Shown piece after piece: positions 5,630 through 9,553 of a DNA stretch of 9,553 nucleotides. Source of the DNA: Gammaproteobacteria bacterium. GTDB lineage: Bacteria; Pseudomonadota; Gammaproteobacteria; JALTLT01. A model generated the notes under the pieces. It did not search any database and was not told where the DNA came from. It saw only the letters and a list, made by a program, of their open reading frames with translations. The position numbers and the translations under genes are program-made. Position 1 is the first letter of the stretch; every line of letters starts with the position of its first letter. The DNA is taken from positions 1 to 9,553 of the forward strand of contig JALTLT010000444.1 of NCBI GenBank assembly GCA_027001815.1, read 5' to 3'.

Positions 5630-7036
5630 ATGTCCAACAAAGTACTGAAGATGATCAAGGACAACGACGTCAAGTTCGTTGATCTCCGCTTTACCGACCC
5701 CCGCGGCAAGGAGCAGCACGTCACCGTTCCGGCGCACGTCGTCGACGAGGACATGTTCAGCGAGGGCAAGATGTTCGACGGCTCCTCCATCGCCGGCTGG
5801 AAGGGCATCGACGAATCCGACATGATCCTGATGCCCGATCTGGACAGCGCAGTGATGGACCCCTTCTTCGACGAAACCACCCTGATCCTGCGCTGTGACA
5901 TCCTCGAGCCCAGCACCATGCAGGGCTACGAGCGCGATCCCCGCTCGGTGGCGCGTCGCGCCGAGGAGTACCTCAAGTCCACCGGTATCGGTGACGTCGC
6001 CTACTTCGGTCCGGAGAACGAGTTCTTCGTCCTCGACGACGTCCGTTGGGGTTCCGACCTCTCCGGCAGCTTCGTCAAGATCGATTCCGAAGAGGCCTCC
6101 TGGAACTCCGAGAAGGTGTTCGAGGACGGCAACATCGGCCACCGCCCCACCGTCAAGGGCGGTTACTTCCCCGTTCCTCCGGTCGATTCCCTGCAGGACA
6201 TCCGTTCCGCCATGTGTCTGGCCCTGGAGGACATGGGCATCAAGACCGAGGTGCACCACCACGAGGTGGCCACCGCCGGCCAGTGCGAGATCGGCGTCGC
6301 CTTCAACAGCCTGGTGCGCAAGGCGGACGAGGTGCAGATGCTGAAGTACGTGGTGCAGAACGTCGCCCACGCCTACGGCAAGACCGCCACCTTCATGCCC
6401 AAGCCGATCGTGGGTGACAACGGCAACGGCATGCACGTCCACCAGTCCATCGCCAAGGGCGGCGACAACCTGTTCAGCGGCGACCTCTACGGCGGCCTCT
6501 CCGAGACGGCGCTCTACTACATCGGCGGCATCATCAAGCATGCCCGTGCCCTGAACGCCTTCACCAACGCCTCCACCAACAGCTACAAGCGCCTGGTGCC
6601 CGGCTTCGAGGCGCCGGTGATGCTGGCCTACTCGGCCCGCAACCGCTCCGCCTCCGTGCGTATCCCGTTCGTCGCCAATCCCAAGGCGCGTCGCATCGAG
6701 GTGCGGTTCCCCGACTCCACCGCCAACCCCTACCTGGCCTTTGCGGCGATGCTGATGGCGGGCCTGGACGGCATCCAGAACAAGATCCACCCCGGCGACG
6801 CCATGGACAAGGATCTCTACGACCTGCCGCCGGAAGAGGCCAAGGACATTCCCACCGTCTGCCACAGCCTCGACCAGGCCCTGGAGGCGCTGGACAGCGA
6901 CCGCGCCTTCCTCACCGCCGGTGGCGTCTTCACCGACGACATGCTGGACGGCTACATCGCCCTCAAGATGGAGGAGGTGACCCGTCTGCGCATGACCACC
7001 CATCCGGTGGAGTTCGACATGTACTACTCCCTCTGA
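5630..7036 (+). CDS. glnA: Glutamine synthetase, type I (GSI-beta)
   Basis: ATP-dependent ligation of ammonia to glutamate; the dodecameric cytoplasmic enzyme at the centre of nitrogen assimilation. At 468 aa it matches the enteric form in length, and residue numbers coincide with the Salmonella enzyme: D50 latch (FDGSS), metal ligands E129, E131, E212, E220, H269 and E357, flap E327, and arginines 339, 344 and 359. The adenylylation tyrosine is present at 397 in DLYDLPPEE, so activity is probably controlled by GlnE and PII. The ATG follows GGAGGAGGGG at 5615-5624, an excellent ribosome site. The frame is open further upstream to 5456, but that stretch contains the promoters and is not coding. 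Regulation is read from two NtrC sites, a sigma-54 promoter and a probable sigma-70 promoter. A strong terminator follows. Confidence 0.98.
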   Translation: MSNKVLKMIKDNDVKFVDLRFTDPRGKEQHVTVPAHVVDEDMFSEGKMFDGSSIAGWKGIDESDMILMPDLDSAVMDPFFDETTLILRCDILEPSTMQGYERDPRSVARRAEEYLKSTGIGDVAYFGPENEFFVLDDVRWGSDLSGSFVKIDSEEASWNSEKVFEDGNIGHRPTVKGGYFPVPPVDSLQDIRSAMCLALEDMGIKTEVHHHEVATAGQCEIGVAFNSLVRKADEVQMLKYVVQNVAHAYGKTATFMPKPIVGDNGNGMHVHQSIAKGGDNLFSGDLYGGLSETALYYIGGIIKHARALNAFTNASTNSYKRLVPGFEAPVMLAYSARNRSASVRIPFVANPKARRIEVRFPDSTANPYLAFAAMLMAGLDGIQNKIHPGDAMDKDLYDLPPEEAKDIPTVCHSLDQALEALDSDRAFLTAGGVFTDDMLDGYIALKMEEVTRLRMTTHPVEFDMYYSL

Positions 7037-7044
7037 TCGGGAGT

Positions 7045-7069
7045 CTCCGGCCGGTTCGCCGGCGAGGAG
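7045..7069 (+). other. UUCG-loop hairpin in the glnA 3' untranslated region
   Basis: GCCGG-TTCG-CCGGC (7050-7063) forms a five-pair stem. CTCC (7045-7048) and GGAG (7066-7069) extend it beyond a small internal loop. It lies between the glnA stop and the terminator and may protect the mRNA 3' end. Confidence 0.5.
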
Positions 7070-7072
7070 CGG

Positions 7073-7110
7073 AAAGGCTCCCGGGCTCCATCCCCGGGGG
7101 CCTTTCTTGT
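7073..7110 (+). terminator. Rho-independent terminator of glnA
   Basis: AAAGGCTCCCGGG (7073-7085) pairs with CCCGGGGGCCTTT (7093-7105) over 13 positions with one G-U, around a 7-base loop. The tail is CTTGTT. The A-tract on the left and T-tract on the right of a GC-rich stem are the classical form. It separates glnA from the downstream DUF4124 gene and ntrBC, which have their own promoters. Confidence 0.88.
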
Positions 7111-7195
7111 TCCCGCGCCGGAGAGTCGCTCGCACCGCCACAATCCGTTTGTCGGTTTCATCGTCCTCTCCGTCCGACCGGGCGGGAGGACCTGC

Positions 7196-7224
7196 TTGTC
7201 ATTTGCGGTTGGGTCGGCTATGGT
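7196..7224 (+). promoter_or_regulatory. Candidate sigma-70 promoter of the DUF4124 gene
   Basis: TTGTCA (7196-7201) and TATGGT (7219-7224) are 17 bases apart and match the consensus at five and four of six positions. If used, transcription starts near 7231, directly at the ATG at 7232, giving an almost leaderless message. It competes with a TTG start reading, because the TTG at 7196 is also preceded by GGGAGGA at 7184-7190. Confidence 0.4.
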
Positions 7225-7231
7225 CCAAACC

Positions 7232-7741
7232 ATGAATCCGCTCATGGTCTTTCTGCTCGCCCTGCTGCTTTTGCCCATGGCGTCTGCGGGGGAGATCTAT
7301 CGGGGGCGCGATGCCAACGGCGTCACCGTCTACAGCGATCAGCCGATCCCCGGTGGCGAGGTAATCCGGCTGGAGGGGCCGCCGGTCTCCGGCGAGGCTC
7401 CGCCCCAGGCGCGCATCGAGGCGCCGAACCCGGTTCCCGCTGCCGTCCTTCCCTATGATCAACTGATGATACTGCGTCCCGCCGATCAGGCCGTGATCGA
7501 GGATCCCGAGGGGGGGATCCCCCTCGAGTTCTCGGTCTCGCCCCGTCTGCGCCTCGCCGATGGTCACCGCATCCGCATCGACGTCGACCAGGGCAAGGGC
7601 GAACTCTTCACCACCCTGAACCGATTCAAGCTCACCGGTCTGCAACCTGGTGCCCACCTCGTCACCGTCTGGGTCGTGGATCGCCAGGGTCGTCAGGTCA
7701 GCCCCGAGGCGCGGGTCGAGGTCTTCCTCCGCCGGCCCTGA
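7232..7741 (+). CDS. DUF4124-domain secreted protein
   Basis: A protein of unknown function, 169 aa from this start. The N-terminus is a signal peptide (hydrophobic MVFLLALLLLPM core, likely cleavage after ASA), so the protein should enter the periplasm. A DUF4124 module follows at about residues 20-45 (EIYRGRDANGVTVYSDQPIPGG, WW-like small fold). The second half (about 75-167) is rich in alternating beta strands and ends with HLVTVWVVDRQGR and VRVEVFL-type strands, probably an Ig-like or fibronectin-like domain. The start is unclear: TTG 7196 has the best ribosome site, and ATGs stand at 7220, 7232 and 7244; I chose the one giving a normal signal peptide. DUF4124 genes are known between glnA and ntrB in other gammaproteobacteria such as Pseudomonas, but no nitrogen role is established. 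Confidence 0.85.
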   Translation: MNPLMVFLLALLLLPMASAGEIYRGRDANGVTVYSDQPIPGGEVIRLEGPPVSGEAPPQARIEAPNPVPAAVLPYDQLMILRPADQAVIEDPEGGIPLEFSVSPRLRLADGHRIRIDVDQGKGELFTTLNRFKLTGLQPGAHLVTVWVVDRQGRQVSPEARVEVFLRRP

Positions 7742-7750
7742 ACCGCTTCC

Positions 7751-7780
7751 TTGACAGTGCGCACCAAAATGGTGCATCCT
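7751..7780 (+). promoter_or_regulatory. Sigma-70 promoter of ntrBC, overlapped by an NtrC operator
   Basis: A perfect TTGACA at 7751-7756 is followed, after 18 bases, by CATCCT (7775-7780), a poor -10 with three of six matches. The spacer is filled by an NtrC site. The leader to ntrB would be about 180 bases. The enteric glnL promoter has the same arrangement, with NtrC acting as repressor. Confidence 0.6.
7760..7776 (+). promoter_or_regulatory. NtrC operator at the ntrBC promoter
   Basis: CGCACCAAAATGGTGCA matches the NtrC consensus TGCACCAAAATGGTGCA at 16 of 17 bases, the best site in the window. It lies between the -35 and -10 of the ntrBC promoter, where bound NtrC would block RNA polymerase and give negative autoregulation. 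Confidence 0.92.
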
Positions 7781-7791
7781 TGGGTCCGACT

Positions 7792-7814
7792 GCCCCACGA
7801 GGGGCGCCCCTTTT
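7792..7814 (+). other. GC-rich hairpin plus T-tract in the ntrBC leader
   Basis: GCCCC-ACGA-GGGGC (7792-7805) forms a five-pair stem. The same GGGGC also abuts GCCCC at 7806-7810, followed by TTTT at 7811-7814. It could be the terminator of the DUF4124 gene or an attenuator in the ntrBC leader. The T-tract is short, so either role is tentative. The rest of the 7815-7965 leader is unusually AT-rich around 7861-7905, with no motif I can name. Confidence 0.35.
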
Positions 7815-7965
7815 CCCTCCGTTATTGCGCGCGCCCTGCAGCAGATTCGTCAGCGATCCCTCATGTCACTGTTTTCAAAGTTGTTTTCTTGTGATTGTTC
7901 GGAATCATGCCGGCGCCCTTTGGTGAGGCGGTGGCCATGGTTCGGATCTTGCACGCCCTGAGGAC

Positions 7966-9027
7966 ATGCAGGAGGGAGATTTCAAACCGGCCCGGATCCT
8001 GGAGCACCTGATCACCTCGGTGTTCATCCTCGACGATGATCTGCGTCTCCGCCACATCAACCCCAGTGCCGAGATGCTGGTCGAGGTGAGTGTGCGGAAG
8101 GCGCGTGGACAGCCCCTCGACCGTCTGCTGGTGTTGCCGGAGGGCATGGAGCGGCGCATGGATCAGGTGCTGGAGGCCCAGCAACCCTTTACCGAACACG
8201 AGGCGCGGTTGCGGCTCTGGAACGGACGGACGGTGACTGCCGACTGCGGGGTCACCGGTATGGAGGCAGAGGGTGAGCAGTTGCTGATGCTGGAGGTGAT
8301 GGTCATCGACCGGCAGGTGCGCATGAGCCACGAGGAGAGTCTGCTCGCCCAGCATCAGACGGTGCGCTCCATCGTCCGGGGCCTGGCCCACGAGATCAAG
8401 AACCCGCTCGGCGGATTGCGTGGCGCCGCCCAGCTTCTCGAGCGGGAACTCCCCGAGCCGGAGCTGGCCGAGTACACCCGGGTGATCATCGAGGAGGCGG
8501 ATCGTCTGCAGGCGCTGGTGGATCGCATGCTGGGTCCCCGCGACCGGCCTCGCACCCGCATGGTCAATATCCATGAGGTGCTGGAACGGGTGCGCACCCT
8601 GGTGGTGGCGGAGAGCCCGGAGGGGATCACCGTGAGGCGGGACTACGATCCCGCCATCCCCGAACTGATGGCCGATCCCGACCAGCTCATTCAGGCGGTG
8701 CTCAACCTCGTCCGCAACGCGGTTCAGGCGCTGGGCCAGGAGGGGGAGATCACCCTCCGGACCCGTGTGGACAGGCAGGTGACCATCGGCAACCGCTGCC
8801 ATCGCCTGGTGCTGATGATCGAGATAAGGGACAACGGTCCCGGTATTCCCCCCGGCATCGAGCAGGAGATCTTCTATCCGATGATCACCGGCCGGGCGGA
8901 CGGGGAGGGCCTTGGCCTGTCCATCGCCCAGGCGGTGGTCAACCGGCATGGTGGACTGATCGAATGCGAAAGCGAGCCGGGCAACACCGTGTTCCGGCTC
9001 CTGTTGCCATTGGAGAGCGGGAAATGA
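7966..9027 (+). CDS. ntrB: Nitrogen regulation sensor histidine kinase NtrB (GlnL/NRII)
   Basis: A 353-aa soluble kinase/phosphatase that, under control of PII, phosphorylates NtrC when nitrogen is short and dephosphorylates it when nitrogen is ample. No membrane segment is present. An N-terminal PAS domain spans about 8-118 (ILDDDLRLRHINPSAEML). The dimerisation helix carries H142 in GLAHEIKNPLGGLRGAAQLL, the family-specific H-box. The ATPase domain has the N-box (LNLVRNA, N247 and N251), the G1 box D289-NGPG, and the G2 box GEGLGLS at about 313-319. Length fits E. coli (349 aa). The start is the only ATG after an in-frame stop at 7924, but its GAGG lies only two bases upstream, too close for good initiation, while a strong AGGAGGGAG sits just inside the gene. 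The stop overlaps ntrC by four bases (ATGA). Confidence 0.97.
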   Translation: MQEGDFKPARILEHLITSVFILDDDLRLRHINPSAEMLVEVSVRKARGQPLDRLLVLPEGMERRMDQVLEAQQPFTEHEARLRLWNGRTVTADCGVTGMEAEGEQLLMLEVMVIDRQVRMSHEESLLAQHQTVRSIVRGLAHEIKNPLGGLRGAAQLLERELPEPELAEYTRVIIEEADRLQALVDRMLGPRDRPRTRMVNIHEVLERVRTLVVAESPEGITVRRDYDPAIPELMADPDQLIQAVLNLVRNAVQALGQEGEITLRTRVDRQVTIGNRCHRLVLMIEIRDNGPGIPPGIEQEIFYPMITGRADGEGLGLSIAQAVVNRHGGLIECESEPGNTVFRLLLPLESGK

Positions 9028-9553
9028 CCTCGAGGGACAAGATCTGGATCGTCGACGACGATCGCTCCATTCGCTGGGTGCTGGAGAAGGCCTTCACCCG
9101 GGCCGGCTACGAGATCTCGAGTTTCGCCGACAGCCGAAAGATGCTCGAGCGGCTGGAGAGCGACGAGCCGGACGTGCTGATCAGCGATATCCGCATGCCG
9201 GGCATGGACGGTATCCAGGTGCTCTCCCACTTCCGCGAGAGTCATCCCGATGTCCCGGTGATCATCATCACGGCCCACTCCGACCTGGAGAGCGCCCTCT
9301 CCGCCTATGAGGGTGGCGCCTTCGAGTATCTGCCCAAGCCCTTCGATGTGGACGAAGCGGTCCTGCTGGTGGAGAGGGCGGTTCAGCACCGCCGCGAGGT
9401 GGTGGGGCGGCGTGACGACGAGGCGACCGCCGCCGGGACCGAGATCATCGGCAAGGCACCCGCCATGCAGGAGGTCTTCCGGGCCATCGGACGCCTCTCC
9501 CGTTCCCACATCACCGTGCTCATCAACGGAGAGTCGGGTACTGGAAAAGAGCT
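9024..9553 (+). CDS. ntrC: Nitrogen regulation response regulator NtrC (3' end cut by window edge)
   Basis: Sigma-54-dependent activator; when phosphorylated it oligomerises at enhancers and opens RpoN promoters such as that of glnA. The visible 176 residues include the complete receiver domain: acidic pocket D11-D12-D13, phospho-acceptor D55 in LISDIRMPGMDG, T83, and K105 in YLPKPFD. A linker follows, then the start of the AAA+ domain (IIGKAPAMQEVFRAIGRL), ending in the Walker A motif GESGTGKE at the window edge. The GAFTGA loop and the DNA-binding domain lie outside. The start overlaps ntrB (ATGA), giving translational coupling of kinase and regulator. The sites it should bind are visible at 5348, 5380 and 7760. 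Confidence 0.97.
   Translation, partial: MTSRDKIWIVDDDRSIRWVLEKAFTRAGYEISSFADSRKMLERLESDEPDVLISDIRMPGMDGIQVLSHFRESHPDVPVIIITAHSDLESALSAYEGGAFEYLPKPFDVDEAVLLVERAVQHRREVVGRRDDEATAAGTEIIGKAPAMQEVFRAIGRLSRSHITVLINGESGTGKE

Noticed and set aside
5627..7141. 504-codon minus-strand open frame opposite glnA
   Set aside because: It covers exactly the glnA coding region and reads as Val-Gly-His-Leu-rich antisense translation; glnA itself is unambiguous.
7507..7526. Perfect 8-bp hairpin CGAGGGGG-GGAT-CCCCCTCG
   Set aside because: It lies within the DUF4124 coding sequence (EDPEGGIPLE), has no T-tract, and can be explained by codon choice in GC-rich DNA.
7861..8949. 362-codon minus-strand open frame opposite ntrB
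   Set aside because: Antisense shadow of ntrB with no domain features.
1..9553. CRISPR array, tRNA, rRNA, transposase or phage genes
   Set aside because: No regularly spaced repeats, cloverleaf with CCA end, or mobile-element protein motifs were seen on either strand.

Overview
The window is GC-rich, densely packed chromosomal DNA with short intergenic gaps, ATGA start/stop overlaps and bacterial housekeeping genes. Two-subunit glycyl-tRNA synthetase (glyQS), a glnA/ntrB/ntrC nitrogen block with a DUF4124 gene inside it, and enteric-type NtrC and sigma-54 sites together point to a GC-rich gammaproteobacterium, perhaps near the purple sulfur/Ectothiorhodospira lineages. The lineage is inferred from protein style only. 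I see no insertion sequence, prophage, CRISPR array, tRNA or rRNA.

Left part (1-2443, minus strand): glyQ and glyS, translationally coupled by a 4-base overlap; glyS runs off the left edge. A perfect TATAAT box covers the first in-frame ATG of glyQ, so the real start is probably a TTG 12 codons further in. The gap to the next gene (2444-2890) holds a 17-bp perfect inverted repeat enclosing two small hairpins, plus a further direct copy of one arm. This looks like a dispersed palindromic repeat.

Middle part (2891-5392, plus strand): a tight three-gene operon. It encodes a PP-loop (ThiI/MnmA-like) enzyme with a probable NFACT-R RNA-binding tail, a TusA-type sulfur carrier, and a zinc-type cation diffusion facilitator with a duplicated cytoplasmic domain. 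The first two suggest an RNA sulfuration pathway; the link to metal export is not explained.

Right part (5348-9553, plus strand): a nitrogen-control block. Two NtrC sites 32 bp apart lie in the 3' end of the transporter gene, followed by a sigma-54 promoter, a likely sigma-70 promoter and glnA with a strong terminator. A secreted DUF4124 protein gene follows. Then a 16/17-match NtrC operator sits in the spacer of a sigma-70 promoter ahead of ntrB-ntrC, and ntrC runs off the right edge. The layout implies that NtrC-P activates glnA from a distance and represses its own operon.
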